NCBI GenBank assembly: GCA_029990175.1
Contig: JARKIP010000017.1
Location: 10,434,001 to 10,498,000 of the forward strand
Length of the DNA stretch: 64,000 nucleotides
Direction: 5' to 3'
Origin: Petunia secreta
Taxonomy: Eukaryota; Streptophyta; Magnoliopsida; Solanales; Solanaceae
Below are positions 30,101 through 42,425 of this stretch, in pieces (position 1 is the stretch's first letter; each line of letters starts with the position of its first letter). A program made the translations under genes and the position numbers. The notes beneath the pieces were generated by a model that did no database searches, had not been told where the DNA came from, and worked only from the letters and a program-made list of their open reading frames with translations.

Positions 30101-31019
30101 GCTACCAAAGTACCCTCTCGAGTTGCCAAACGACTGCAACTCCCGAGTTCTCAACTCCATACCTTTGCCATAAGCACCTCCGCTTGATGGATCAATTCAC
30201 GGATCGACGACACTCTCCATTACCTTTAGTAGCATTAAAACACAGCAAATTGCTCACCCAGCTATTTTGATACACTTTTTAGCTCAATAGTGGAAACATC
30301 ACAAGTGGCTACTAACCGCCGAAGCTCACTAGTTCCGAACAAAGAAGAGATGGCAACGGACTGAGGATATAAATAATTAGAGCTTCAGGAAGCTCATCTT
30401 TTTATTTGCTTGGCTCCCAGAGCTACACTATTTCCGAGTCAGGCTAACCAAAGAATCGCAATTGAAGAGATAGACATTAAATAAGCTTTATGGAACAATA
30501 TCTATGGCAATTTAACCTTCCTATGAAAATGAAACTGTGACAATTTATTAAAAACCCTTTGATAACGAGACAAACTTATAGAATAACATGACTCTATTAG
30601 CATCTCGAACCAAGAGAAGACACATAGATCGAGTATTACTTACCAACCACTTTACACCGAAAGAAATAATGACACTTTCTGATGGTGACGAATAAGAATC
30701 CCATCATCCTACCGACACTGAGTTCCAAAGAGAGGTAGACTGACTTGACATTATAACAGAATGAAGCACAACAAAATGCCGGGCCATAATATCGATACTC
30801 ACTTACAAATCTCTCACATTTAAACCAGATCAACTAGGAGGATCACAGAAATGCCAGGAATAAATCATACAAAAGCTCACCCCTCTATCGCAACTGATTC
30901 TTAATAGAAACGACATCCAAGAAAACCATTGAAACAAGATAAGACAAACCATTTCCAGATCGATCGAAAGAATCAAATCTTACTCACATTTAAGAGAAGA
31001 AGAAATACTTGGGTCTACT
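30101..31019 (-). other. Decayed interior of element A
   Basis: No recognisable domain. Minus-strand reading shows only short open stretches. It lies between the gag remnant and the site of B, so it should be former pol, now too degraded to assign. Confidence 0.5.
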
Positions 31020-32290
31020 ACATCGGATGCCTCAGCATCCTGCCAGACTAGTAGTTTATAGAACTGCCTCTGCAGCTAAGCCGAGCGACTATCCTGATAA
31101 TTACTTTCTGAAGAACCACAGCCACCACGTTCTCAACCTCTACTGGATGGTGGCATTGCTCTGGCTGATTGAGATCTAAATGAAATCCCCTGCGACTGTG
31201 CAGATGCTTGATGACGAGAGAAAAGACAACTGCCTACTTGTCAGAGTAAAGAAAAACTCCTCAAAGAATAGCCAGACTCATGACAATGATATCACCTTTT
31301 CGCTAAAAAATAGAAGCTGGAAAGATGGTTGATAGCTGTAAAGAAAAGACTGAATCTGATCTTGACGAGCTACTGGCGTACTCTAACAATCACGTGACAC
31401 AAGCTGAGATAACCTGGAAGGTGGCCTCCCAAAATAATCAGAACTCTTACCTCCAAATGAGATACCATGGTTACCCACTAGGGGCACGGGATCTCTTGCT
31501 CTCCTGCTCTAACTCTTCCCCCTCTAACATATGGTATGCCTAATACCTCTGAGCAATATCAACAACGACATCAAATGAATTCCCAACCTCAATTTCTCGG
31601 TCCATATGGGATCTCAAGGAGGGAGAAAGGTCATTAATAAATCTTTGAATCTCTCGAAAGGCTCATATTCTGAAACACCAACAGGCTAACCGACAGGCTA
31701 CTCTGTCCAATCCACTCAAACTGGCAACACTTTTCATCTCGCTCGCTAATCGAAAGAATTTCTTTTTCCTGGAATCTAGAAGAAAAATCGAACCAAGGCA
31801 GCTAAAAAGAGTGCAGTCCACTAATCTAGGACTGGACCTTAAAACTGGAAAGTAGAATAATCAACACCATACCGCTCGATATAATCAAGAGCCTGAAGGA
31901 TACAAATACCCTGACATTATTTTTTAAAAAAATTCACGGGGTTTATCTGATGCACTGCTTAAGAATATCGGAAGGTTCAACCGCGTAAAATAATGCAACC
32001 TCTTCGGACACTCGGACCGAGCCATTACTCAGGCTAACTAACCAGCCAGAATAACTAGGGGCACAACACATGTTGTCTCCGGAACATAATTCACTGCAAC
32101 AATATTAAGAACCGGAAAAGGAGCTCCCTGAGATCGATTATCTGCATATGCGGCAACCTGATAGGCTGTCCAGCGAATAATAAGTTTTTGCGATATCTGC
32201 TTCACCAAGATTCTCGTGAAAGCATCGTAGAGAGCCAAGGGAACCACAAGGCCCTGCTCTCTTTCCCATCGCGAGCTCGTACATCCGTAA
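31020..32290 (-). pseudogene. Gag remnant of element A (del/Tekay-like)
   Basis: Minus strand, many stops. The clearest block is at about 31660-31560: QRFINDLSPSLRSHMDREIE followed by SFDVVVDIAQRY, the shape of the del/Tekay gag segment that ends in a MAREVEM...IARR-type motif. At about 31075-31020 QRQFYKLLVWQDAEASDVV resembles the stretch just before the protease in that group. No CCHC knuckle or protease Asp can be identified. Lies right after the primer site of A, as expected. Confidence 0.65.
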
Positions 32291-32581
32291 CTAGATCGTC
32301 AGCACGATCAAAAACTCTCGGGGCTTCGTCAATGCTAGCCCCACGCTAGACTACTTCGTCTTGAACTCATACCATTTGCTGATTGTCGCACGAGGGTTCA
32401 CAATTATCACGAAGGAATTAACAAAAATACTTTTGCATCCTAGACCAACGTACGATCAGAAAAGAAGGAAGTGAAACTTCCTAAATGCCATCATAGCCTC
32501 TCGTAGATAAGTACGGACGTCTACGTACCCATCAGCGAGACTCTACTAGACACTGTCTTAGTCTGGATAGACTCTAAATTA

Positions 32582-32594
32582 GGCTCTGATACCA
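32582..32594 (-). promoter_or_regulatory. Primer binding site, initiator tRNA-Met type (element A)
   Basis: Plus strand GGCTCTGATACCA, so minus strand TGGTATCAGAGCC, 2 bases inside the 5' LTR. Confidence 0.95.
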
Positions 32595-32596
32595 AT

Positions 32597-35283
32597 TGAC
32601 ACGACCCGGAATCCGGCTAGGCCGTGCGGGCACCCGATATCCTCCCCTAGACCCGTCGGGCGAACCCTTACCAATTAAATTAGGAAAATAAATATAATTC
32701 AATTCATAAATAAAAGCAAGACTTAGAAAAAGTACAAACATAATGATACCTCTAAGTTGTAAAAAAAAAAATTACAGCTGACTACCCACATACTAGGTTT
32801 AGGGCTATCCAGACTAGACATCTAAGAGTACAAAAGAAGACAGATACCTCCTGAAGGGAGCAAAATGCAACTGAAATAATAAATAATAAACTGGTGGCCA
32901 TCCAGAATAAAAGCTGGCTCACCCTGACAGCTGAAGTCGTCTTCGCTCCTGAACAACGCGGCGAACTCAATCCTGGAGCGAAGTAGCCGAAACGAAATAA
33001 ATAGACAAAAACAAACAACAAACAAGGGTGAGTCAAAAGGACTCAATAAGTAGGGCAGACAAGCCACCTCAAAGAATAGGATAGCTAGTCAGGGAGGAGA
33101 AACAGATAAACAAAATTTCTCTTATTTAAATTATAAAATGGCAGAGCCAGATAATAACTAGAAATACGTATGGAACGACAAACTCATCAACAAACAGGAA
33201 CGTAAGATAACCAAAACATATAGGTATCCCGAACACATCAACGATCAGAAATACAACCTGTTGCGGTGTGCAACCCGATCCATATATTCATCTTGTTGCG
33301 GCGTGCAACCCGATCCATATATTTATATTATTGCGGCGTGCAACCTGATCCCCACAACCCAGAATACGAGCATAAAATATATTGGCAAATAAGCAATGCA
33401 CGTAGAAGCATAATAGTAGTTATGTACCACAAGTCTGCACAATGGTATGAAATGAAATGAAATGAAATAAAATGAGATGAAATGAAATGAAATGAAATAT
33501 GATGTAAAGGGTCACTTGTGCCCGTAATCCCATCCCGAAGCGGAATACTCCTGCATTCGAGCGGAATGCACTCTGATAACCAACTGGAGCGGAATACTCC
33601 TGCTCCTGGGGCGGAATACTCCTGCACCCGATATAATATAAACCAGAGGCAGAATACTCCTGCTCTCTCCTGGGACGGAATACTCCTGCACCCGATATAA
33701 TGTAAAGCTTAGGCGGAATACTCCTGCACTCAATATCTGACATAAGAGCGGAATACTCCTGATCCTTGGGCGAAATCCTCCTACTCTCAATATGATACAA
33801 TGGAGTCGAATCCACCTGCTTTTTGGGCGGAATACTCCTGCACCCAATATTGTATGCAATGTAATGCATGTGAATGACATATAATGCACATGAATGCAAT
33901 GTGATGCAATAATAACCCTTCACCGGCGCGGGACTCTCATCAACAGCCGGGAAGTAGATGCCAACTTACAGCCATATTACAATGCTCAGATCCTCAATGC
34001 AATACCAACAACAGGACATAGGTACTCTAAAATGTAAATCCAAAGCTAAGGCATAAGGAGTACGCCTATCGGCAGCTACACACGTAAGGGACACGTGGTA
34101 GAAAATCCACGAGGCCAGGTGGCTCAAATGAAATGGATATAAACACTTACCTCTCCGAAAAGTTAGCGTTGCTAATCGACAATCGCTTTGTCCTTTGAAT
34201 CCATTGCCAAACGATCCCACTCTATTCAATAAGCCGAAAAATATATCAAATTAGGCTAAAGGCTTCATTCCTTACGTCTAAGGGTAATCCGATTAGGAAC
34301 CTGATACCATATTCGCATACGCAATACGCAGTCAGGCCTATGTACAGGGTTTAAGGTCACATAACCAAACCCTAAATAAATTACATTTATAAGTTGCTCA
34401 TAACTCACTGAGTACGAATATATAATCAATTTCATTATCGGGGTCCAATTGACCCTTTAAACTATTAATCGAACTTATTAAAATGATGTATAATATTCCA
34501 AGTTTTACCGTTAAAATATATTCAAACACACGTAATAAACTCACATAATGCATTAAGATCATTACCTGAATATTTCGGGGTAAAAATTCTACTATTTTCC
34601 CGGCTCTTTTCTCATTTTCTGGCAATTTTCTGTTTCGCGTGTCCATTCTCGTTCGCTTTCGTTCCCGTTGTTTCTTGTTTGATTCTGAAGCTCATAACTT
34701 ATGAGCTAATCCTAATTACACTACCGCCTAACTCTTTTATCATTTTCTTTCTTTCTTTTCATTTTCCTTTTTCTTTTCTCTTTTATTTTATTTTTTTTCT
34801 TTTCGTGACGAAAATTAAAACGGTATCCTATGATATTCGAAATAATTCTAACTTTTGCATAAAGTTATAAAAAATATATGTAACATACTCGCGAAGGCGG
34901 ATCTCAAATCGGACTCCTGAAACTCAATATGCAGATTAAATGGAAAAAGCTCAAATTATTTAACTTTCGGTATTTTAGCAGAAACTAGCCGAACAACATC
35001 GAAATTCACTTTCGAAAGTGCATAAAAGTCACAAATAATCATATGAACCTAACAGCACTTTTGGATTTCAAATCGGAGCTCGTTCGCAAAAACCGAGCTT
35101 GAAAATCCCTTTTTAATATTTATCGACAATAAAAACTGAAACTTTCTTCCGATGCTTGCCAAACGTGGTCTGATTTAGCTCAAATTTTACAGACAAGTTC
35201 TAATAGACTTTACGAATATTTTAAAATTATTGGCACGTAAATCGGAGTTCTAACTTCAAAAACGATTGACCGAGGTCGTTTCA
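32597..35283 (-). repeat. 5' LTR of element A
   Basis: 2687 bp, with the same arrays as the 3' LTR (33259-33351 and 33538-33840). Many scattered differences from the 3' LTR, so A is clearly older than B. Confidence 0.92.
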
Positions 35284-35288
35284 GACCT
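35284..35288. repeat. Target-site duplication of A, right copy (GACCT)
   Basis: Directly after GTCGTTTCA; identical to 19464-19468. Confidence 0.92.
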
Positions 35289-36155
35289 AGACCCAAACTC
35301 GAATACAAATGGGTCCAGGAAAATTCACCATTATAACGGCGCAAAATGATGAAAAATTATTTAAGACTTGGATCAAACCCGAACATAGACTAAATAATAA
35401 GTGGCTTATCAAAAATTTCGCCATTTTAACAGCGTGAAAATAAAAAGACGAGTTTTAAAAACTCGAGACAAATCCCGGACACAAACCTAGACACAAGCAG
35501 TTCCAAAATTCTGCCATCATAACGGCATAAAAGTATGACTTATTTTTTCAGACATGGGACCACAATCTATTTCTTTTCTTTTCTTTTTTTTTCCAAATCT
35601 TTTTGGCCCTCGGCATCGATAAATGGTCAGGATAACAACCCTATCAAACATATACGAACAGAAAATGCCTCAAAGGTGTCATTTTAGGGACGTGGGTCCT
35701 ATTTTGACACAAAGGGGTCAGCCTAGGCAAGTGTGGTATCGGTGTACCGCACCTCACAAAGTCAAATATAGAATGCAGATAATTAGGCCGAAAGGTTTAA
35801 CTCTATGTGACTCAATTGACTCATTGTCTAGAGTGGCTCAGAACCCGGTGGACAAACCGGGCGGAAAGTGCATCAAGGTTATCCGGCAACATTGTCCCAG
35901 CCTAACCCCAACACACTGTCCTCCTCAATCATGGGTCATTTAAGTAAGAAGGGTTTCCCAGATACTGAATGCAATACTGGTGTATATAATATTAGAGACT
36001 CAGAGGGTGCACGAGAGGAAACAGTTTATATATACAGTTCAGCAATATTTAAGTGGTAACATTCAGGATATGGCAACAAACAACAACAATATATCACAAA
36101 ACCGAAAGGTGACAAATTATTAAAGCCTGAGATTCCCAATTTTTAACTTTTTTCA
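35289..36155 (-). other. Leader of element F, segment 3, with 93-bp-period repeats
   Basis: Non-coding leader between the site of A and the primer site. Diverged repeat cores CCATTATAACGGCG (35328), CCATTTTAACAGCG (35421) and CCATCATAACGGC (35514) are spaced exactly 93 bp. The rest holds nothing recognisable. Confidence 0.7.
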
Positions 36156-36170
36156 CCAGCGGAGTCGCCA
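36156..36170 (-). promoter_or_regulatory. Primer binding site, tRNA-Arg type (element F)
   Basis: Plus strand CCAGCGGAGTCGCCA; minus strand TGGCGACTCCGCTGG, the primer site I recall for Ogre/Tat elements. The three bases that would extend the match (GGA side) are changed. Confidence 0.78.
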
Positions 36171-36173
36171 AGC

Positions 36174-39100
36174 TATCACACCCTAAAATTTCACAAAAGG
36201 CAAGTGACTGGGTGTTTAAGGTACATAAATTATTAAGAGATTTTGGAGTCGCCACTTGAGAAGTTAAAGGTGTGCCAAGTCACCAAAAGAGGTGTACCTA
36301 GAACACCTTTGACTCATAAATGGCCTGCGTTAAAGTTCCGGGTAAGGATCTCGGTTGACTCTTAGGAAGAGGTATTGCACCCTCGAGTCCTGTGCCAAGT
36401 ACAGTTGCTTTATTGATGCATTTTGACTCTTGTGAATTATGTGTGTTATTTATTGCAAATTAATTTGTTATACTTTGATTTAGTTTGAGTGTCACTCGTT
36501 TATAGATAAAAACTCTATCAGAGATTAATCATGAGCCATTGCTTGTTCAAATCTTCCCGTATATATGAGTTTCATGTGAACGTATGACATTTTTTATGCT
36601 TCGATTTAGTTTTAAAATTTTCTCGTTCATTGATGAAACTCTACCGGATATCATCCGCGAACACGTTGTCCGTTCGAATCTTCAATAATTTGAGTTCCAC
36701 GAAAATATTTGCGCGTTCAACAATATTTAAATAACTCTTACTTCCAGCCTAGTTCGTTACCTAATCGTATAGATCTTAGTTTAACTACAATTTACAAATG
36801 TACGCATTCAATTATCATTTTTATCTATTTTCTTTAAAAAATAAAAAATAAAAAAAAATAAAAAAAAATAAAAAAGCCTGTTGGTTTAAGCACCACACTT
36901 CATCAACCCGTTGTGTTAAAAGAGAATAGAATTGAGAAAAATAACCATGATATTTTATGTTCCTTTAAGGGATGGCTTGAGTTTTGAATACTTGGCATCA
37001 AACTGAAATGCTCATCTTTAAACTGGGCTTCCCTTATAAATTTTTTATTGATGCTCACTAATTTTTTTAGGTAGGGTAATTTGGTTAACAGCCTCTTTAT
37101 TTGTATTTTGTTGCAACATTTTTTAATGAAAATTTACACTCACAACCCCTTTAGCACTTTTAGTTTCAAATCTGACCATTTTTACGAGATTTAGTTTCAC
37201 TTTTCTTACTTTGCTTCAAATCAGACCCCCTCTCTATCTCTCTCCTTTTGCACAACAAAACATGGCTAAGACTAGAGATAGCAAATAATATTAAACAATA
37301 AAATGCTACATTCACAACCAGGTTCTAACATGTTTATCCTTACACATAGTCAAAATTAAAATATACAAGGGTTAGAAATGAAATACCTAATAGCACAACT
37401 CCAAAGCAAATTAAGTGATTAGCAAGGTCTCACCAAAGCTAGCGGCAACAGCAACAAGAAACACCAACCTCAGAAACCTCAGCAACGTCCCTTGACCCTT
37501 TCTCCTAGACTCATTCCTTTTCTTTTTATTCTAACTCCTTTCTCCCTATTTTCTTTTTCACTTTTTTCAACTTTTTTTCTTAGCCTTTCTGAGTGTATTT
37601 TCAGATCTTTTAATGTCGAATCTCCTCCAAACTAAAGAATAACAAAAGACTTTTATAGGGAAAAGGTGGAGTAAAAACTTGGGCAAAAGGATCACTCCCA
37701 TGTGCTCTTTTTTTACCTTTTCAGAAAAAGCACAAGAATCTTATGTAAAAGTACCAAGGATCCTATATAAAGTACCCTTTTCCTTGCTGGCCTGTACTAT
37801 TACTTTTGATCTTTTGGCTTTCAAGACAAACGATCCGAATTTAAGTTTACCAATTCAAACTCCAAAACCAACTAATATCCAAACTTAACTAATAGACTAA
37901 ATACTTGACTCTCAGCAGATAAATAGGCTCTCAAACTTGGACACACAAACTAAATTCAATCTCCTAACTAGACAAAGTCAACAATCACCCTAATCCACTA
38001 CCAATCAATGTAAGAGATAAAAAATGAGCAAGATTAGGAGCTATAATAGTCAGTGCAAAGCGAATTAAAACAGCAAACGAACAAACTTTCCTTTTTTACC
38101 ATTCAAAACCAACAGTGATGCTCATACCATGTTCATGCTTGAACGCAACCTCACATACAAGACATGAACTCACATACAAGTCGGACAGCTTTCAAGCTTT
38201 AGACGTAGATAAACGATCATCGGAACATTACCAACTCTGACTAGACAAAACAGAAAACTTAATTTCATATTTAACTGAGACAACCATGACAAAAGTAGTG
38301 CGATCTTTATACCGTTCAGATTGATAAGCACAAATTACGTGAACCATTACCCATGAGTTTAATTTAGCAGTGAAAACGATACAAATTCTATATATGAACA
38401 TTGGCACTTGTATTAACTCAAAAACTATGAAATACAAATTTAACTTCACAAGTTTAAGACTAAACTATCACTTTTGCTAATGCTAAACATGTGTTCGTCT
38501 ATGCTAAACAACTCAGTAACAATATAAGGAAAGAAAGGACTAGGCTTACTGCTAAATCCAAACAAACAAATAGCAAAAGTAACATCATCATCGAGCCATT
38601 GCCTCACTGTAACGGGATCAGCTTCATAGTTCAGCTATCGTCCAAGCGCCAATCGCCTCTCAAACCAGCAGTATTCAAGCCATCATCACTATCACATCCT
38701 CGTCACCACTGTCCGCTAAGGACATCAAAGCGCCACAAAACATCTTACCACCATTGTCATAATCATCACACCAGCTTCTCCATCATGACGCCACCATAGA
38801 AACAGTCCCAAACTAGCCGTCTCTAACACCCCACTGTCACGGCCTTGCAGCACCTCCAATGGCATCACCGAGCAATCACTATACCAGCACTAGTGTTTTT
38901 GTCTCACCCTCACCAAAACACACAATCTCACCCCGTCATATCAGTACCACTGCCACCACGGGACAACCCCAAACCACCTTGGAAAATGGGGAATGGGTAG
39001 AGATAAGGATGAGGAAGAAACATGGAGATATTTTTATGGAAAATTACCTTCAAATATATGTAGAGGAGAACAAGACAAATCAATATATTAATAGGTTGGC
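36174..39100 (-). repeat. Right (5') LTR of element F
   Basis: Begins TATCACACCCTAAAA just outside the primer site. Early sequence has GGAGTCGCCACTTGA and CTTAGGAAGAGGTATTGCAC, typical of this lineage. From about 37860 it matches the left copy (5790-7025). The outer end is uncertain because homology stops near 39097 while the LTR may continue. AT-only low-complexity near 36836-36874. No coding. Confidence 0.6.
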
Positions 39101-39533
39101 TGGAGAAGACACATCCTCGCCGAAAAAAGGTTTGGACCGCCCATTAAAACCCTGATCTAGGACGAACGATTGAGAATTTAAGAAAATTAATGGTGAAAAT
39201 GAAAAGAAGAGAAGTGTAACCTGTAAAGGTAAAGTTTGTGGTTTTCTGGCGGCGGTTGGCGGCAAGTTGCAACGGATCAGCGGCGACCATGGGTGGTTGT
39301 TAATTTAGCAAGAGTTGCCTATAGGTCTTGGGAAGATTGGGAAAAATAACCGAATTGGCAAGTTTTTTAATTATATACCACGTCCTTGGGCCAGGCCGGA
39401 GGCTTGGGCTTGGCGGGTCTAGCCAATGTTATGGGCTGCCCTTTCCTTTGCTCTGATTTACGTTTAGCCCAAATTGTCTATTGAACTAGTTTGAACTAAT
39501 CCTCCTACACATACTTAATTAACACAAAAAAAT

Positions 39534-39608
<75 letters not shown>

Positions 39609-39782
39609 CAATTATTAAACTAAAAGGCATTATAAACATAGTAAAATCACATTGAACAAACATAATCATTTTTGGTAATTTTTTTAGTTAAATATTTAAA
39701 AAAAACTAAAATAAAGGATACAGATCTAGACAAACTACCAACAATATTTGGAGAATTATCTTGACGTGTGCCAAAATTAGGC
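39101..39782. other. Tail of F LTR or old flank, with (AAT)n
   Basis: No gene recognised. Holds the trinucleotide repeat at 39534-39608. Ends where G gag homology begins. Confidence 0.4.
39534..39608. repeat. (ATA)n microsatellite
   Basis: About 25 uninterrupted ATA units, so likely variable between individuals and a possible assembly length error. Confidence 0.96.
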
Positions 39783-40222
39783 GATCACACCTCGAACTCT
39801 TTGCATTTGAATAAGGTGCCTCATAGCCATCACCTTATTCAGGTAGCTCCCCTTCTTGAACTACATCTTGCTCAACGGGTACCACATTCCTTCGGGGTCT
39901 CATAAATGGTCAAACATTGCCTTGGGGAATGCCCAACGCCCTATCATTACAAACTACCTCTTCTCTCAACCATTGTTGATGAGCAATCTCCGCAAATTGA
40001 TCTGGTTTTATGGTGGAACCAGCACTAGTTCCTTCCCCGGTATCTTTTGGAACACTAGCGGTTCTTTCCTTCTCAATATCAATCCGGGTACTCATTGCCT
40101 TCATCTCGGCCAAGAGGTTGACCAAGGTGATTTCGGGTACCTCTTCGGTCTTATCTGCTTCTCCAGCCATATATCTGCAAGTATCAAAGGCTAAAGAAAA
40201 AGGTTAGTGTTATAAGACCTCA
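39783..40222 (-). pseudogene. Gag N-terminus of element G (chromovirus-like) and leader start
   Basis: From ATG at 40170: MAGEADKTEEVPEITLVNLL then a coiled stretch, GEGTSAGSTIKPDQFAEIAH, GIPQGN then a stop, and RPRRNVVPVEQDVVQEGELP before it breaks off at 39783. The same order is present in B (ERTGIPRILD, RPVRNVQPLEQVVEAQEGEE) and C. Truncated on the left. The leader (40171-40222) breaks at CCTCA, where C inserted, and resumes at 48188. Confidence 0.82.
40218..40222. repeat. Target-site duplication of C composite, left copy (CCTCA)
   Basis: Directly before TGATACAT at 40223; repeated at 48188-48192. Joining the flanks once gives a leader that aligns with the leader of C. Confidence 0.9.
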
Positions 40223-40977
40223 TGATACATATAAAACATGGAAGCGATAAAAACGGGATATAAGTAAGACAAATATCGAACTACCACCAAAGTAGCTATG
40301 AGGAACTAGTCTATAACACCCTCGGTTCGCGTTAAGAAATACCTAGACTATGCAAACGATCCTCAAGAGGCACGTTGGCTCTTGCAAAGATTTGATCGGG
40401 CAAGGAATGAGGTTCAATTGGATCCACCAAATGATTCAAGCGTTAAAAAGAATTTTTCATTCATGAGAGAAATCTCAAAGTCATTCATCAATATTCAAGG
40501 TAATGTACTGAACTAGAAGAGCTAATGAGGTATTTATTATGTTTTCCGCATGCTAAACCATGACATAAATGCCCACAAGTTAGGTCTTAAGACAATAAGA
40601 CACGCAGGGCCAAAATAGTAATAAACTGGAAAAAAATCTCGAAATGAAGGCATTTGGGCGGAGCACCTACAGGTTTGGCGGAGCGCCTGGATTTTTAAAC
40701 AGTAGCTCACTTGGGCGGAGCGCCTACAGGGGGAGGCAGAGTGCCTGGCCCCTCTGCGGTCTTGGGCAGAGCGCCTCCTTTCTTGGGCAGTGAGTGAGTG
40801 AGGCGGAGGGCCTCAATTTTAGGCGGAGCGCCTAGAGCTGTTAGCATACTATACTTCTTCAAATTGTTTCCAAAGCTCTCATCTTTAAGGCCCCTCCAAT
40901 ACAAGTATAAGTGAGCTTCTTGGACCTCTTTGGCTTGACTCCGGGTGAACGGTCTCGTGGTAGTTTGCCCCGCATCA
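40223..40977 (-). repeat. 3' LTR of element C
   Basis: 755 bp, TGATAC...GCATCA on the plus strand. GC-rich GGCGGAGCGCCT motifs at about 40655-40835. The minus-strand reading continues the integrase tail into the LTR (TTTRPFTRSQAKEVQEAHLY), as in CRM-type elements. Confidence 0.9.
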
Positions 40978-40996
40978 TCATTCTCTTCTTAAGAAG
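40978..40996 (-). other. Polypurine tract region of element C
   Basis: Minus strand CTTCTTAAGAAGAGAATGA just inside the 3' LTR. Confidence 0.7.
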
Positions 40997-42300
40997 ATTT
41001 CGTCCTTGAAATCAAGGCATCAACCTCTACGACATCATTATCATCTACATCACAAGGAGTCATCAGAAACATTGAAAGTACTTGAGACATTGTATTCAAA
41101 GGAAAATCAATCACATATGCATTATTTTTTATCTTGGATAGCACTTGGAATGGTCCATCTCCTCAGGGTGCCAACTTCCCTTTTCGAATGTTTGGAAACC
41201 TCTCTTTGCGGAACTGCACCCACACCCAATCTCCTTTCTTGAGCTCCAACTTCTTCCTTCCCTTGTTCTTCTTGAATGTTACTTTTGAGTAGGCTTCCTC
41301 CAAGTTCTTCCTTGCTTTGGCATGGATCTCAAGCATAGCCTTACCTCGGCTCTTACCTTCAAAACTAACAATCACGTCCTTGGGAAAAAGGGTTAGATCA
41401 AGTGGAATCAAAGGATTAAAGCCATAAACACACTCAAATGGAATCATGCTATACAAAGTACGGTTATATGCAAACTTCATAAGAGGTAACTTTTCAACCC
41501 AAGTCATAGCCTTACCTCGGGGTCATAGCTCTAAGAAAAGCACCCAAAGTTCGTTTTACCACCTCGGTTTGCCCATCTATTTTAGGGTGGTGGGACGTAG
41601 AGAACAACAACTTGGTTCCAAGAACACCCCAGAAACTCCTCCAAAAAAGGCTAAGGAACTTAGAGTCCCTATCACTCACAATGTTTTGAGGCATACCATG
41701 CAACTTTAACACATGATCAATGAACAAAGAAGCAACATGTTGTGCATCATTACTCTGTTTGCATGGAATGAAGTGAGCCATTATGGAAAATCTATCCATG
41801 GCAACATAAATTCTATCATGCCCCCCCCCCCCAGCCCGTGGTAATTGCATAAAAAATCCATAGAAATATCCATCCACGGGCTAGTAGGTATGGGAAGGGG
41901 GTTCGATTTGGACATGGCATGCTTGCAATCAAGCAAAGCATTGCAGCGACTCTCGACTTGCATCCCCATTTTAGGCCATTGGAATTATTCCATGAGAATG
42001 GCCAAGGTCTTGTTTCTCCCAAAACGACCCATCAAGCCCCCACTATGTGCTTCTTGGACAAGCAACTCTCTCCATGAGGACTCGGGCACACAAACTCTAC
42101 CATTCTTGAAGATATATCCATCTACCCATTGGTACTTCTCAACTCTCGCTCCCTTCTCAAGAGCTTCATGAATTATCTTTAGCTTTGGGTCATGAGGATA
42201 CATCAACTTAATGCTCTCAAAACCCATGAGCTTGGAAGCAAGAGTGGTGGCTAGAGAAAACTTCCTAGAAAGTGCATCGGCCACAAAATTCTGGGTCCCC
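40997..42300 (-). pseudogene. Integrase of element C, broken
   Basis: Starts after RNase H: MADALSRKFSLATT, then PHDPKLKIIHEALEKG and QEAHSGGLMGRFGRNKT with the zinc-motif region. The core has WMDISMDFLCNYHG (first Asp region), VAMDRFSIMAHFIPCKQSND, IVSDRDSKFLSLFWR (second Asp), HHPKIDGQTEVVKRTLG (Glu). Then WVEKLPLMKFAYNRTLYSMI, the C-terminal KKGDWVWVQFRKERFPNIRK, and a tail ISRTKSS. A 12-base C run (41821-41832, G run on the coding strand) and several frameshifts break it. The acidic triad itself is still recognisable. Confidence 0.88.
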
Positions 42301-42425
42301 TCTTATATTGAATCACATAAGGGAAACTCTCAATGAACTCTACCCATTTGGCATGCCTCTTGTTCAACTTCTCTTGGCCCCTAAGATGTTTTAGTGACTC
42401 ATGATTACTCTTAATCACAGATTCT

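Larger units (their letters stand above)
19469..35283 (-). mobile_element. Element A: del/Tekay-like gypsy element with 2.6-kb LTRs, degenerate
   Basis: Minus-strand LTR retrotransposon bounded by GACCT. Two long LTRs (19469-22112 and 32597-35283) start TGACAYGACCC and end GTCGTTTCA on the plus strand. An initiator-Met primer site lies at 32582-32594. The interior is badly decayed: gag remnants near the 5' LTR, no intact pol, and plus-strand scraps of other retroelements on the left. Element B (23600-30095) is nested inside. Gag motifs point to the del/Tekay chromovirus lineage. Confidence 0.88.

Noticed and set aside
37679..37888. 69-codon ORF in the right LTR of F
   Set aside because: Short, Lys/Thr-rich, no counterpart in the left copy; chance.
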